In this document: one piece after another, positions 1 to 9,348 of the stretch
Position numbering within the stretch: the first letter of the stretch is position 1
Layout: every line of letters begins with the position of its first letter
NCBI RefSeq assembly: GCF_018860545.1
Contig: NZ_JAHKPN010000011.1
Coordinates: 434,001-498,000, forward strand
From: Winogradskyella psychrotolerans
Lineage (GTDB): Bacteria; Bacteroidota; Bacteroidia; Flavobacteriales; Flavobacteriaceae
Length of the DNA stretch: 64,000 bases
Direction: 5' to 3'
Translations under genes and position numbers: made by a program
The notes under the pieces: generated by a model
Seen by the model: the letters and a program-made list of their open reading frames with translations, nothing else
Told to the model about the DNA's origin: nothing
The model's database searches: none

Positions 1-447
1 AACGTCATTACACATGTAAAAAAATGTCCGGTTTTGGTGGTCCCAAATGATTATGACTTTGTTACACCAGAACGAATAGCGTTTCCTACAGATTTTAATC
101 GTGTTTACGGAGATGAATTACAACCTTTAATACTGTTAGCAGAACTCAACAATTCTAATATTAAAGTAGTTCATATTAATACTGAAGATAAGCTCTCAGA
201 AACTCAAAAAGAAAATTTAGACACACTTGAAGTCGCTTTAGAAAATCACAACCCTAGTTATCATTGGATGCCAAAATCTGATAGAAAAGCAAAAGCTATT
301 CAAGATTTTAATGAAGAATTTCATATCAATATTTTAGTCATGGTGAATTACCAACATAGTTTTATTGAAAGTATAATTAAAGAACCTGTAATAAAGACCT
401 TAGGGTTTCACCCTAACATTCCTTTTTTAGTTATACCACAAAAATGA
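1..447 (+). CDS. Universal stress protein (UspA family), C-terminal part
   Basis: The open frame runs in from the window edge (codons from base 1 read NVITHVKKCPVLVVPNDYDF), so the start lies upstream. The visible part aligns almost residue for residue with the second half of the next gene: the NV..KKCPVLVVP segment that ends a first Usp domain, then a second degenerate Usp domain starting IAFPTDFNR.YGDELQPL. The Usp family consists of cytoplasmic nucleotide-binding proteins linked to stress or growth arrest; the second domain here lacks a clear ATP-binding G-x2-G-x9-G-S/T motif. Tandem duplication with the 512-1348 gene is evident. Exact role unknown. Confidence 0.85.
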   Translation, partial: NVITHVKKCPVLVVPNDYDFVTPERIAFPTDFNRVYGDELQPLILLAELNNSNIKVVHINTEDKLSETQKENLDTLEVALENHNPSYHWMPKSDRKAKAIQDFNEEFHINILVMVNYQHSFIESIIKEPVIKTLGFHPNIPFLVIPQK

Positions 448-479
448 TATAAATCATTTAATATAAAGACGTCTTAATT

Positions 480-487
480 TAATTTTG
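480..487 (+). promoter_or_regulatory. Candidate -7 box of a Bacteroidetes-type promoter
   Basis: TAATTTTG fits the Bacteroidetes -7 consensus TAnnTTTG and lies 24 nt before the ATG of the second Usp gene. No TTG is found at the expected -33 distance, so support is partial. Confidence 0.35.
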
Positions 488-511
488 CACTTATAGGATA
501 ATACATATATT

Positions 512-1348
512 ATGAGACAGCATATATTACTACCCACCGATTTCTCAGATAACGCCATGACTGCCATAAAGTACACACTAAAACTTTATGCCAATGAGCC
601 TTGTACTTTTTACTTTTTACATACATGGTCTTTTGCAAACGAAACATCTAGAACATATATCACTTCAAAATTTATAGATATAAAAAAAGAAGAAGCTAAG
701 CAGCATCTTATAGATTTAAAAGATAAAATAGCCTCAGAAAGCACTAATCCAGGGCACAAATTTGAAACTGTATACAGCACAGAGTCACTATTAAAAACGA
801 TTGAAAACACCATTAAAGAATTTAATATAAATTTAGTGGTAATGGGTACTAGAGGTGCCTCTGGTGCTAAAGAATTTATTTTTGGTAGCAACACAGTCAA
901 TATCATTATTAAGATAAGACTCTGTCCTGTCTTAGTTATACCAGACGGTTACGACTTTGTTAAGCCAGAAAAAATTGCTTTTCCTACAGATTTTAATAGA
1001 TTTTACGGAGATGAATTACAGCCATTATTACAATTAACGCAATTGCATAATTCTAAAATAAGAGTGCTTCATATTAATGTAAAAGAGAATTTAAGTGAAA
1101 AGCAAAACTATAATTTAGCAATGCTAAAAGCCTACTTAGAAGATTGTCCTAGTTGCGTTGATTGGAAGCCAAATTTTGGAACTAAAGAACAAACTATCAC
1201 TGATTATATTAATGATAATGATATTAATATTCTAGCAATGATAAATTATGAACACAGCTTTATTGAAAATTTCTTAAAAGAGCCGGTCATTCAAAAAATA
1301 GGATTTCATACCATAATTCCATTTTTGGTAATTCCTGAATTTAAATAA
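512..1348 (+). CDS. Universal stress protein, tandem Usp domains
   Basis: 278 residues with two Usp domains. Domain 1 (about 1-145) starts ILLPTDFSDNA and contains GTRGASGAKEFIFGSNT, matching the ATP-binding pattern G-x2-G-x9-G-S/T, followed by CPVLVIP. Domain 2 (about 150-278) is degenerate and lacks that motif. No signal peptide; cytoplasmic. It is a close paralogue of the truncated gene just upstream, separated by 64 bp containing a promoter-like TAATTTTG. Members of this family bind ATP and respond to starvation or stress; the specific role here is not shown by the sequence. Confidence 0.9.
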   Translation: MRQHILLPTDFSDNAMTAIKYTLKLYANEPCTFYFLHTWSFANETSRTYITSKFIDIKKEEAKQHLIDLKDKIASESTNPGHKFETVYSTESLLKTIENTIKEFNINLVVMGTRGASGAKEFIFGSNTVNIIIKIRLCPVLVIPDGYDFVKPEKIAFPTDFNRFYGDELQPLLQLTQLHNSKIRVLHINVKENLSEKQNYNLAMLKAYLEDCPSCVDWKPNFGTKEQTITDYINDNDINILAMINYEHSFIENFLKEPVIQKIGFHTIIPFLVIPEFK

Positions 1349-1401
1349 TACTTATTTTTTATAACCATGTAATACTCTTATTTTTTTAAAATTTAAGCAT
1401 C

Positions 1402-1433
1402 AAAAAACCCGATTCAAATGAGTCGGGTTTTTT
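1402..1433. terminator. Bidirectional rho-independent terminator
   Basis: A near-perfect hairpin (AAAAAACCCGATTC, loop AAAT, then GAGTCGGGTTTTTT; one G-T pair) has A-tracts on its left and T-tracts on its right. It therefore serves both the + strand Usp gene and the convergent - strand sugar transporter. Confidence 0.9.
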
Positions 1434-1457
1434 ATTATTTAAAATTTAGAATTTTAC

Positions 1458-2834
1458 TTACTTCCAAAATCCTTCAATCTCTTCAAGTGTTTTACCTTTT
1501 GTCTCCGGAATAAACTTATAGGTAACGAAAACAATAATCAAAATAAAGGCTATAAAAATATAATAAGGTAGTGATCCATTCCATGGTGCACTATTATTAG
1601 TTTCACTACCCATTACAATAGGGAAGGATTGTGATACAACATAATTCGCAGCCCATTGAGCAGCCACTGCCACAGACATGGCAACACTTCGTATTTTGTT
1701 TGGGAACATCTCTGATAATAAAACCCATACTACTGGTCCCATAGATAAAGCGAAAGATGCTATAAATAATAATACTCCTATTAACGACAAAACGCCTACA
1801 CTTTCTAGTTGTAATGTAATTCCTAAAAGCAAGAATCCAATAATCATTCCTGCAGATCCAATATAAAGCAGCGGTTTTCTACCAAATTTATCGACTGTGA
1901 ACATGGCCACGAAAGTAAATACTAAATTTACAAAAGCTAATAAAATTTGTTGTGCAAGCACATCTTCTTTTCCAAAACCTAGCGCTTTTTCAAAAATATC
2001 TGCACCATAATACAATACAGCATTAATCCCTGTAAATTGTTGCAACATAGAAAGCACTGTACCAATAGCAACTATAACTAATATCGCTTTAGAAAAATAA
2101 CTTACTTTAACACCGTCATTGGTTTCATTTAAAGATTCTTTAATTTGAACCATTTCTTTTGCAGCGACTTCATCTCCATTAATTTTCTGTAAAACAGCCA
2201 AAGCATCTGCATCTTTACCTTTTAAAGCCAACCATCTCGGACTTTTAGGAACAATAAATAACAAGATTAAAAATAGAATACTTGGCACTAATTCTGACCA
2301 AAACATCCGTCTCCATCCAAATTCGATATTCTCTTCAACACTTAAATCATTACCTATAAAATAGGTGGCTAAAAACACGACAAAAAAGCCAATGACAATA
2401 GCCAATTGGTAATAGGTCACCATACGTCCTCTAATGTTTGAAGGTGCGATTTCAGCTATGTACATGGGAGCATTCATAGATGCTACTCCAATTCCTAAAC
2501 CACCAATAATTCTAAAAACAACTAGCATACTAACCGTTTGTGGGAACAATTCTGGTAAACCTGATCCATAAGCTGAAATGGTAAAGAAAATTGCGGAAAT
2601 TATAAGTGACCATTTTCGACCTATTAAAATACTTAATGGTGCAGCTACAATTGCACCCACAAGACACCCTAAAAGTGCACTCCCTACAACCCATCCTTTT
2701 AAGGCATCACTTAAACCAAAATGTTCAGTAAGATAAAATTGCGCACCATTGATAACACCTGTATCATATCCAAAAAGCAAACCTCCTAAAGCGGAAACGG
2801 CTGCAATTAATAATAAGAAAACACCTTTTTTCAT
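1458..2834 (-). CDS. Sugar porter, MFS family (sugar:H+ symporter)
   Basis: 458 residues, about 12 hydrophobic segments. Sugar-porter hallmarks are all present: GGLLFGYDTGVINGA in TM1, a GRK loop after TM2, a long amphipathic TM4-5 segment with APSNIRGR, QQFTGINAVLYYG in TM7, GRKPLL after TM8, and PETKGKTLEEIE at the C-terminus. The family (XylE/GalP/GLUT) carries monosaccharides across the inner membrane, usually with a proton. It is the last gene of the leftward polysaccharide locus, 48 bp after the EEP protein, so it probably imports the monosaccharide released in the periplasm. The actual sugar cannot be read from the sequence. Confidence 0.92.
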   Translation of the reverse strand: MKKGVFLLLIAAVSALGGLLFGYDTGVINGAQFYLTEHFGLSDALKGWVVGSALLGCLVGAIVAAPLSILIGRKWSLIISAIFFTISAYGSGLPELFPQTVSMLVVFRIIGGLGIGVASMNAPMYIAEIAPSNIRGRMVTYYQLAIVIGFFVVFLATYFIGNDLSVEENIEFGWRRMFWSELVPSILFLILLFIVPKSPRWLALKGKDADALAVLQKINGDEVAAKEMVQIKESLNETNDGVKVSYFSKAILVIVAIGTVLSMLQQFTGINAVLYYGADIFEKALGFGKEDVLAQQILLAFVNLVFTFVAMFTVDKFGRKPLLYIGSAGMIIGFLLLGITLQLESVGVLSLIGVLLFIASFALSMGPVVWVLLSEMFPNKIRSVAMSVAVAAQWAANYVVSQSFPIVMGSETNNSAPWNGSLPYYIFIAFILIIVFVTYKFIPETKGKTLEEIEGFWK

Positions 2835-2882
2835 TTTTAAATTTATTTAATATTAGTTTAGAGTCTTTGTTTATTTTAGCAT

Positions 2883-3704
2883 TTAAAAGCGCAATGTAAT
2901 TAAAATTGGTAAATGGTCAGAGGGATAATGCAAATTCCAATTATCACTTAATACAGCGTATTTTGCCACGTCTATAGTTTCACTAACAAAAGCAAAATCT
3001 ATACGTCTAGTCACAGGTCTGTTAAAATGAAAACCGTTAAACGTCCCTTCCGGACCAAAAGTAAGTTTTGCAATCTCTTTGGAATCTTTCAACTTCGATT
3101 TTATATATTTTACACTATCGTGATTAGGCTCCATATTAAAGTCACCTGTTAAAATTACCGGATATTCCTCCTGATTGAGTTGCTCAATTTTATTAATAAT
3201 TAAGGTTGCACTATTTTTCCGAGCTAATTTACCTACATGATCAAAATGGGTATTGAATGTCCAGAATAGTTTGCCAGAAACCTTATCTTCAAATAACGCA
3301 TAAGTACAAACTCTATTACAAACCGCATCCCAACCCATGGACACCTCCTCAGGCGTATCAGATAGCCAAAACGTACCCGACTTTATAATATTGAATTTAT
3401 CTGTTTTGTAAAATAGTGCTGAATATTCACCAGCATCTTTTCCGTCATCACGACCAACTCCAACATAACTATAATCTACTAAAAGACTATCTATATCTTT
3501 CATTTGCTTTGGCATTGCTTCTTGAACTCCCAAAACATCAGGTTCATAAAACTTAAGTTGGTTGATAAAAAACGACTTTCTATTCGTCCAACTATTGTCT
3601 CCTTCCTTAGGATAATCTAACTTAATGTTATAGCTCATAACAGAAAAATCTTGAGCAAAACAAAGGCTAGAAAAAGCAAAACAGATTATCAATAGATACT
3701 TCAT
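2883..3704 (-). CDS. Exported endonuclease/exonuclease/phosphatase (EEP) family protein
   Basis: About 273 residues from the chosen ATG, which gives a standard signal peptide (MKYLLIICFAFSSLCFA). An ATG 21 bp upstream (3725) is the alternative start. EEP fold motifs are visible in order: MSYNIKLDYP, LGVQEA (metal-binding Glu), NTHFDHVG, LTGDFNMEP (Asp/Asn pair) and SDHLPI (C-terminal catalytic His). This Mg-dependent hydrolase superfamily includes nucleases, sphingomyelinases and sugar- or inositol-phosphatases. Proteins of this type are common passengers in flavobacterial sugar loci, but the substrate is unknown. It lies between the DUF4886 lipoprotein and the sugar symporter, same strand. 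Confidence 0.85.
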   Translation of the reverse strand: MKYLLIICFAFSSLCFAQDFSVMSYNIKLDYPKEGDNSWTNRKSFFINQLKFYEPDVLGVQEAMPKQMKDIDSLLVDYSYVGVGRDDGKDAGEYSALFYKTDKFNIIKSGTFWLSDTPEEVSMGWDAVCNRVCTYALFEDKVSGKLFWTFNTHFDHVGKLARKNSATLIINKIEQLNQEEYPVILTGDFNMEPNHDSVKYIKSKLKDSKEIAKLTFGPEGTFNGFHFNRPVTRRIDFAFVSETIDVAKYAVLSDNWNLHYPSDHLPILITLRF

Positions 3705-3892
3705 ACTATAACGTTTATTCCACATATTTAACTACACTTTTTTTGACAACTCCATTTTCACAATATTCTGCGATATTACAAGTCTTGCAGCAATCGTGAA
3801 AGCATCTTCAACGCCAACAAATAACACTCACATTTCAGCCTTGAAAATAAAACATAAGTCCCTTTAAATACCAGCTATTCTTATAATTTCAC

Positions 3893-3926
3893 TTTCGTTC
3901 GAATCCTAAAACCGAATAGAACGAAA
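3893..3926. repeat. 8-bp inverted repeat in a 258-bp gap
   Basis: TTTCGTTC and GAACGAAA face each other across 18 bases just downstream of the DUF4886 gene. No T-run follows on the minus strand, so this is not a standard terminator; it could be a weak stem-loop or an operator for the EEP gene. Nothing else recognisable lies in 3705-3962. Confidence 0.4.
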
Positions 3927-3962
3927 CCGCATAAATAAAGAGACCTATACCATAATGAATGA

Positions 3963-5729
3963 CTATTGTGGCGTTATTTTCATTGCATTGATATAATAAA
4001 ACAGAGTACTATTATCATTAGAATCTCCTGCCGAAACCTTTAAAACAATCTTACCATCTGCATCTGCTTGTACATTAGAAATACAAATTGTGTTTGTTGC
4101 ATTATTTGCAGCATCTAAATTAGCCGATTGTTCAGTTGCGCCTACAAGAGTATATTTAGTATCTCTATTATCACTCACACCATTTCTTGAACCGAAGAAA
4201 CAAAATGTATATGTATCATTAGATTCAAAACCTGTGAATTCTATCACACTTTCTTCTAATGCTGGATTTGAACCCCAATCTAAAGCATGAGAATAAAAAT
4301 TAGATTGTGATACGGCATCAGACATATTTAAATCTGTTGTTGTAGAGCCGGCACCAGAGGTATTATTTATCCCTCTAAATCTTGCAGTTGTAGTAGCTGC
4401 AATACCGGTAAATCCACCATTTGGATATAAAATATTTGCTATTCCAGCCCCTTCTAAAAAGCTTGAGTATGCGTTCCATCCCTCAGGATTATCTGAGCTA
4501 GAGAAATTGATAAATACAGATTCAGAAATAATACCATTACCTCCTGCGGTTTCATAATCGGTTAAAACTGTAATTTCATTAGGACTTAATACGGCTTCGT
4601 GTGCTGCATGTTGTGCCAACTCTTTATAATAATCTAATATGCCTTCTGGCTCATACGTATTTCCAATTACAGATTCACCAAACACCATTTCATACCAAGT
4701 ACATGATGCTGTGTATTGTCCTAAATCGTTTAAGTGATAGCCATCACGAGTAAAACCATCACCTAGAAAACTAGTTCTTCCATTTTGAATCGCAGTGGCT
4801 GCAGGGATCACCATATCTGTAGGGATTAGGTTTTCAGCTTGACTGTAAGCTTCTATAATTCCGTTGAACATTGTCATTTGATCATTATTATAACTTGCAA
4901 AACCAGAATGGGTTGAGTTTTGAGCATATGCCCACGTTTTATGTAAGATATATTTTGTACATGGATTAGGGTTTTGATTCTTTATATTGTTATATAACGT
5001 TGGAAGTGGATTTATAAATGTATCAAAAAGTCCAGATTCATAACTCGCTTGTTGAAAACTGATATAATCCCAATTTTCGTCCGCTACAGCGTCAGAAATC
5101 GAAACACTTGAAGTGACCGTACGAGTGCCGTCTAAAGCAATTTTTCTGTAACTATAACTGCTAGAATTACTTGTTGCATTTGAAGCATGTGTATCTAAAT
5201 TTGCAGAACCGATATACATATTACCAACAACAACTTGCTTACCTTCTGCATTGGCTAGCCCCCAAAAATAAGCTTCCAAGGCATCTTCTGAAAAACTATT
5301 ACCAATAGCCAAGATTTTTATAATACCATCACTTTCATCATCAATTAGAATCTCAACAGAAGATGAAACTTCACCATCATCGGAATTTAAACTCAAGGTT
5401 ACTGTACCTTCTGAGATTGTTTGAACTGTTATCGCATAAGTCAAAGGATTTACTGTAAAATCAACCAAGGCAGCAGGTTCTGCCGACCAAGTATAGCTCC
5501 TAGCTGGAAAAATAACGCTATCAAACTCTGGTGTTATCGAATATTCGCAACCTGACATCAACGTTATACCATCTGGCAATATAGCTTCAGATTCTACATT
5601 TAAGGTATCCTCGCTTCCTAAAGGTGTAATATCATCCTCTTTAGTACAAGAATTTAAATTGATTAATAAGAGCATACAAAAACTAATTTGCAGCAACTTC
5701 ATAAATTTGTTGGTGGTTCGATTTTTCAT
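3963..5729 (-). CDS. DUF4886 (SGNH-hydrolase-like) lipoprotein with flanking Ig-like domains
   Basis: 588 residues. The N-terminus carries a lipobox (LLLINLNSC) after a basic stretch, so the mature protein is a lipoprotein anchored in a membrane, probably surface exposed. Residues about 40-130 look like an Ig-type repeat. A DUF4886 domain follows from about 140 (ILAIGNSFSEDALE, a GNSF block resembling the SGNH/GDSL Ser motif; DGYHLNDLGQY near 335 supplies the Asp/His block). The C-terminal 180 residues form a beta-rich domain, often substrate binding. DUF4886 occurs widely in Bacteroidetes glycan loci and is suspected to be an esterase; activity is inferred, not established. It stands 76 bp after the GH43-like gene. 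Confidence 0.8.
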   Translation of the reverse strand: MKNRTTNKFMKLLQISFCMLLLINLNSCTKEDDITPLGSEDTLNVESEAILPDGITLMSGCEYSITPEFDSVIFPARSYTWSAEPAALVDFTVNPLTYAITVQTISEGTVTLSLNSDDGEVSSSVEILIDDESDGIIKILAIGNSFSEDALEAYFWGLANAEGKQVVVGNMYIGSANLDTHASNATSNSSSYSYRKIALDGTRTVTSSVSISDAVADENWDYISFQQASYESGLFDTFINPLPTLYNNIKNQNPNPCTKYILHKTWAYAQNSTHSGFASYNNDQMTMFNGIIEAYSQAENLIPTDMVIPAATAIQNGRTSFLGDGFTRDGYHLNDLGQYTASCTWYEMVFGESVIGNTYEPEGILDYYKELAQHAAHEAVLSPNEITVLTDYETAGGNGIISESVFINFSSSDNPEGWNAYSSFLEGAGIANILYPNGGFTGIAATTTARFRGINNTSGAGSTTTDLNMSDAVSQSNFYSHALDWGSNPALEESVIEFTGFESNDTYTFCFFGSRNGVSDNRDTKYTLVGATEQSANLDAANNATNTICISNVQADADGKIVLKVSAGDSNDNSTLFYYINAMKITPQ

Positions 5730-5805
5730 AATTATAGTTATTTAGTTAATATTTAGTTTTAAATAGAAATCATTGTTTACGATTTGGTTAAAATTTGCGA
5801 CATAA

Positions 5806-7653
5806 TTACTCAACAAAAATCACATCACTCGGTTCAGAAATTCCGTTTTCATTATACGCTTCAATAGTAAAATAATAAGGAGTATCACGATCTAAACAAC
5901 GCATCAAATGCTCCGTTTTATCGTAGACTTGCCAAGACTGGTAGAGCTTATCTTGTGCAATTCCCCAACGTATATTATACCCTTGAGCTCCTTCAACAGC
6001 GTCCCAAGAAAATGAGGCATCTCTGGGATCTTCTTCTCGTTTCACTTTAAATCCAGAAACATTATCTGGCTTTGCACCTAATCCTAAACCAAACACTCTT
6101 ACTTCAGACATTGCAAAATTGGCACCTGGGACTTTGATATTGTTGTAACGCACATATTTTGCCTTTATAGGTTCATCTAATACGATGTAAGCATTAGGTG
6201 TGTCTTTTTCACTAGAACTTCTATCGACTACAGTTTGCCAATTTTCTCCATCTTCGGATACTTCAATTGTGAATTGATGCTTTAAGCCTTCGGTACGTGT
6301 GTAGATTCCAGAATCGTGGTCATGAAAATTTAATTGAAACGCATGGATATGTCCAGTATTTTGCATTTCAATAGTTAACCATTGTTTATCATTATTGGCT
6401 TCTGCAACCCAAAAGGTTTTAGGATTTTCATCCGTTAATACCTTTGACTTTATTTGCCCCTCTTCGTTTAATTCTATAGGTAATTCTTTTACCTCTACAG
6501 CATCATCACCTGTTGTAAATTTCATAATTTGCTTTAACGATGACGATACTTTAACATCGCCTTTATAAGACAGCAACATCCAACCATTATGCTGTCCTGC
6601 TTTTGTTGGGTGACTAGATCCATAACGTGGATAATCCCCATAAGCTGTATTCGTATACATCAAACCTTCCTCATCAAAATAAGTTGGAAACATACACAAA
6701 CGTCGTTCCCACTGTGCATTCGATGCCAATGCCATAGTGGCCACATGCCAATATTGCCCATTGATTTGTTTTACGGTTATACCATGTCCTGCTCCATTTG
6801 TAAACCCTCCTGGTTTAAAACTCATCGGATTACTTTTCATATATTCAAAAGGACCAAGTGGCGTATCTCCAATATAAACACCATCGGCGTACACATTAAA
6901 TTGTGTACCAGGTGCTGCATATTGTAAATAATATTTCCCATTATGTTTGGTCATGGAGGCACCTTCCATATACCCTTCCTTTAATGTGGGGTGAAAGTTG
7001 TTTTCCCCAAAACGTTCCCATCCATGCTCCTCTTCAACAAGGTTGATCAGTTCTTTTTTAACACCTGTTTCTAGAAAGCGATCATCTTTATTAAGCATTT
7101 TAACTCGAAGTGGATGCACATTAGAAGAACCCCAATATAAATAGGTTTCACCATCATCATCTATAAATAATTCTGAATCCTGAATGTTAGTAGATATCGA
7201 TGCACTTGGTGTCCATTTTCCGCTTTTAGGATCATCAGTGTAAAGAATACTGCCATAACCTGCTGGATCTCCAGCAAAGTACACCAATGAATCCTTATAA
7301 TTGAAAGCTGTAGGTGCATTACTACCTTCAAAAAACCATTGTTGTGGCTTAATAAAATTCCAGTTTGTTAGATCTGTAGAATGCCAATACCCAAATGAAC
7401 GTGTGACAAACATATAGTATTCTCCCTTAAATTCTATAACCGTAGGGTCCGCACCAGATCGGTACGACTTATTTTGGCTTGAATTGTAAACCATATACGT
7501 ATAATCTATATCTAAGGGATTGATGTAGGTATCATAGCCTTTTTTAATCTCTCCTTTGCTCTTAGTATTAGCTGATTGATCTACTTGCTTATTGTTATTG
7601 TCTTTACAAGAAAACAGTGCTGCTATTATGAAGAAAAAAAGTATATTTTTCAT
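5806..7653 (-). CDS. GH43-like glycoside hydrolase lipoprotein with F5/8-type C and Fn3 domains
   Basis: 615 residues with a lipobox (IAALFSC, Cys16). The five-bladed propeller of GH43 covers about 45-350: RSGADPTV (Asp69, general base), IQDSELFIDDDG (Asp159, pKa modulator) and YMEGASM (Glu230, general acid). A discoidin/F5-8C (CBM32-like) domain spans about 400-525 and a fibronectin type III domain about 530-615. GH43 enzymes act on arabinose, xylose or galactose linkages; the subfamily cannot be fixed by eye. It starts 3 bp after the sulfatase stop, so the two are likely co-translated. Predicted to trim side chains of the locus substrate in the periplasm or on the surface. Confidence 0.85.
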   Translation of the reverse strand: MKNILFFFIIAALFSCKDNNNKQVDQSANTKSKGEIKKGYDTYINPLDIDYTYMVYNSSQNKSYRSGADPTVIEFKGEYYMFVTRSFGYWHSTDLTNWNFIKPQQWFFEGSNAPTAFNYKDSLVYFAGDPAGYGSILYTDDPKSGKWTPSASISTNIQDSELFIDDDGETYLYWGSSNVHPLRVKMLNKDDRFLETGVKKELINLVEEEHGWERFGENNFHPTLKEGYMEGASMTKHNGKYYLQYAAPGTQFNVYADGVYIGDTPLGPFEYMKSNPMSFKPGGFTNGAGHGITVKQINGQYWHVATMALASNAQWERRLCMFPTYFDEEGLMYTNTAYGDYPRYGSSHPTKAGQHNGWMLLSYKGDVKVSSSLKQIMKFTTGDDAVEVKELPIELNEEGQIKSKVLTDENPKTFWVAEANNDKQWLTIEMQNTGHIHAFQLNFHDHDSGIYTRTEGLKHQFTIEVSEDGENWQTVVDRSSSEKDTPNAYIVLDEPIKAKYVRYNNIKVPGANFAMSEVRVFGLGLGAKPDNVSGFKVKREEDPRDASFSWDAVEGAQGYNIRWGIAQDKLYQSWQVYDKTEHLMRCLDRDTPYYFTIEAYNENGISEPSDVIFVE

Positions 7654-7656
7654 GAG

Positions 7657-9348
7657 TTATAATTTAGTGTCTGTATCTGTTTGGGGATTGTACGATGTTC
7701 CTGTTTCTCCCCTTAACCTTTCAAACTGTTTAAAAGCGCTTTCTACACTTTCTTTTGGAGCTTGCTTAAATTCATTTTCTTTAACCTGGTATTCTTCCTG
7801 AAGTTCTTTAAGTCGTGATCTTAACTCCGTTTCAATGGCGTCATAATCTGAATTATCAATTTGATTATGAATTTCCTTAGGATCTTCCTCTAAATCGTAT
7901 AATTCCCAAGTATCAATATCATCATAAAAATGGATTAACTTATAGCGCTTCGTTCGAATTCCGTAATGTTTTTTTACCATATGAAAGGCTGGATAATCGT
8001 AATAATGATAATAAACTGCATCTCTAAAATCATCTCCATCAAACGTCTGTTCTAATAATGGACGAAGTGATTTACCTTGCATATCTTCCGGAATTTCAGC
8101 ATTGGCATAATCTAAGAAGGTTTCTGCAAAATCGAGATTCTGAGTTAAGTCTTCAATAACAGTTCCTGGTTTTATAACTCCAGGATATTTAATAACTAAT
8201 GGCATCGCCAGCGACTCTTCATACATATAACGTTTATCAAACCAACCTTTTTCACCCAAATAAAAACCTTGATCTGTTGTATACACTACAATGGTATTTT
8301 CTGCTAATCCATTGGCTTCTAAATAATCTAAAACCTCACCAATGCCTTCATCCATTGAGGCTATTGTAGCTAGATAGTCTTGCAAATAGCGTTGTCCTTT
8401 ATAGTTCGCTAAATCTTTTCCTGAAAGCTGTGCATCATGAAAAGCATCATTTTTGTCTTGATAGGCACTATCCCAAGCTTTGCGCTGTTCTGCAGTCATG
8501 CGTTCAAAATCCGACTTCCAAGGATTCCAAGCTAACTCTGAACTGCCTTTAGAAGTCGTCAGTTTTAAATCGTGACCTTCATACATATCTTTATAAATAG
8601 TTTGAAGCTGTTTTTGGGATGCTAAAGACCCGTCATGCGCCGTAAAATAAGTGTCTGGTAATGGAAATTCGACAGCATCAAATTTGTTAGCATGTCGCAG
8701 TGCTGGCATCCAATTTCTATGAGGCGCCTTGTGTTGTAACATTAACATAAATGGTTGGTCACTATCCTTAACCGAATTAAGATACGCAATACCATCTTGT
8801 GTAATAATATCTGTGGCATAACCTTGAACTCTTGACGTATCTGCATTTTTTGTAGTTGCATTAACAGCAATAAAATCTGGATTGTAATAATTACCTTGAT
8901 CTGTAAGAATCTTCCAATAATCGAAGCCTTCTGGCAATCCTTCTAAATGCCATTTCCCAATAACTGCGGTATTGTAACCTGCTTTTTGCAATAGTTTAGG
9001 AAAGGTTTGCTGACTGCCGTCAAACTTGTTTCCATTCATTCTAAATCCGTTAACATGGCTGAATTTACCCGTCAGAACCACAGCGCGACTCGGTCCGCAA
9101 ATAGAATTGGTACAAAAATTATTTTTGAATAACGCGCCTTCTGTAGCAATACGATCAATATTTGGTGTTGGTGCCAATTTACTAATCGGGTGACCATAAG
9201 CACTAATCGCTTGTTCCGCATGGTCATCTGCCATGATATAAACGATATTTGGTCGTTTTACTGGCTTTACCACTTCAGGCTTTTTAGAGTCTTCTTTACA
9301 AGATTGCAACATTAAAAGACTCAATATGATTACAGCTACATATTTCAT
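7657..9348 (-). CDS. Formylglycine-dependent sulfatase (S1 family), lipoprotein
   Basis: 563 residues, lipobox LLMLQSC (Cys17). S1 sulfatase signature CGPSR at 84-88 within NSICGPSRAVVLTGKFSHVNG: Cys84 would be converted to formylglycine. Metal ligands include the Asp pair in MADDHAEQ (41-42) and a later TTDQGFYLGEKGW block; IGKWHLEG is the usual second sulfatase signature. It removes sulfate esters from a carbohydrate. The required maturase (anSME) is not in the window and must be encoded elsewhere. Start ATG overlaps the upstream esterase stop by one base (TAATG), indicating translational coupling. Confidence 0.93.
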   Translation of the reverse strand: MKYVAVIILSLLMLQSCKEDSKKPEVVKPVKRPNIVYIMADDHAEQAISAYGHPISKLAPTPNIDRIATEGALFKNNFCTNSICGPSRAVVLTGKFSHVNGFRMNGNKFDGSQQTFPKLLQKAGYNTAVIGKWHLEGLPEGFDYWKILTDQGNYYNPDFIAVNATTKNADTSRVQGYATDIITQDGIAYLNSVKDSDQPFMLMLQHKAPHRNWMPALRHANKFDAVEFPLPDTYFTAHDGSLASQKQLQTIYKDMYEGHDLKLTTSKGSSELAWNPWKSDFERMTAEQRKAWDSAYQDKNDAFHDAQLSGKDLANYKGQRYLQDYLATIASMDEGIGEVLDYLEANGLAENTIVVYTTDQGFYLGEKGWFDKRYMYEESLAMPLVIKYPGVIKPGTVIEDLTQNLDFAETFLDYANAEIPEDMQGKSLRPLLEQTFDGDDFRDAVYYHYYDYPAFHMVKKHYGIRTKRYKLIHFYDDIDTWELYDLEEDPKEIHNQIDNSDYDAIETELRSRLKELQEEYQVKENEFKQAPKESVESAFKQFERLRGETGTSYNPQTDTDTKL

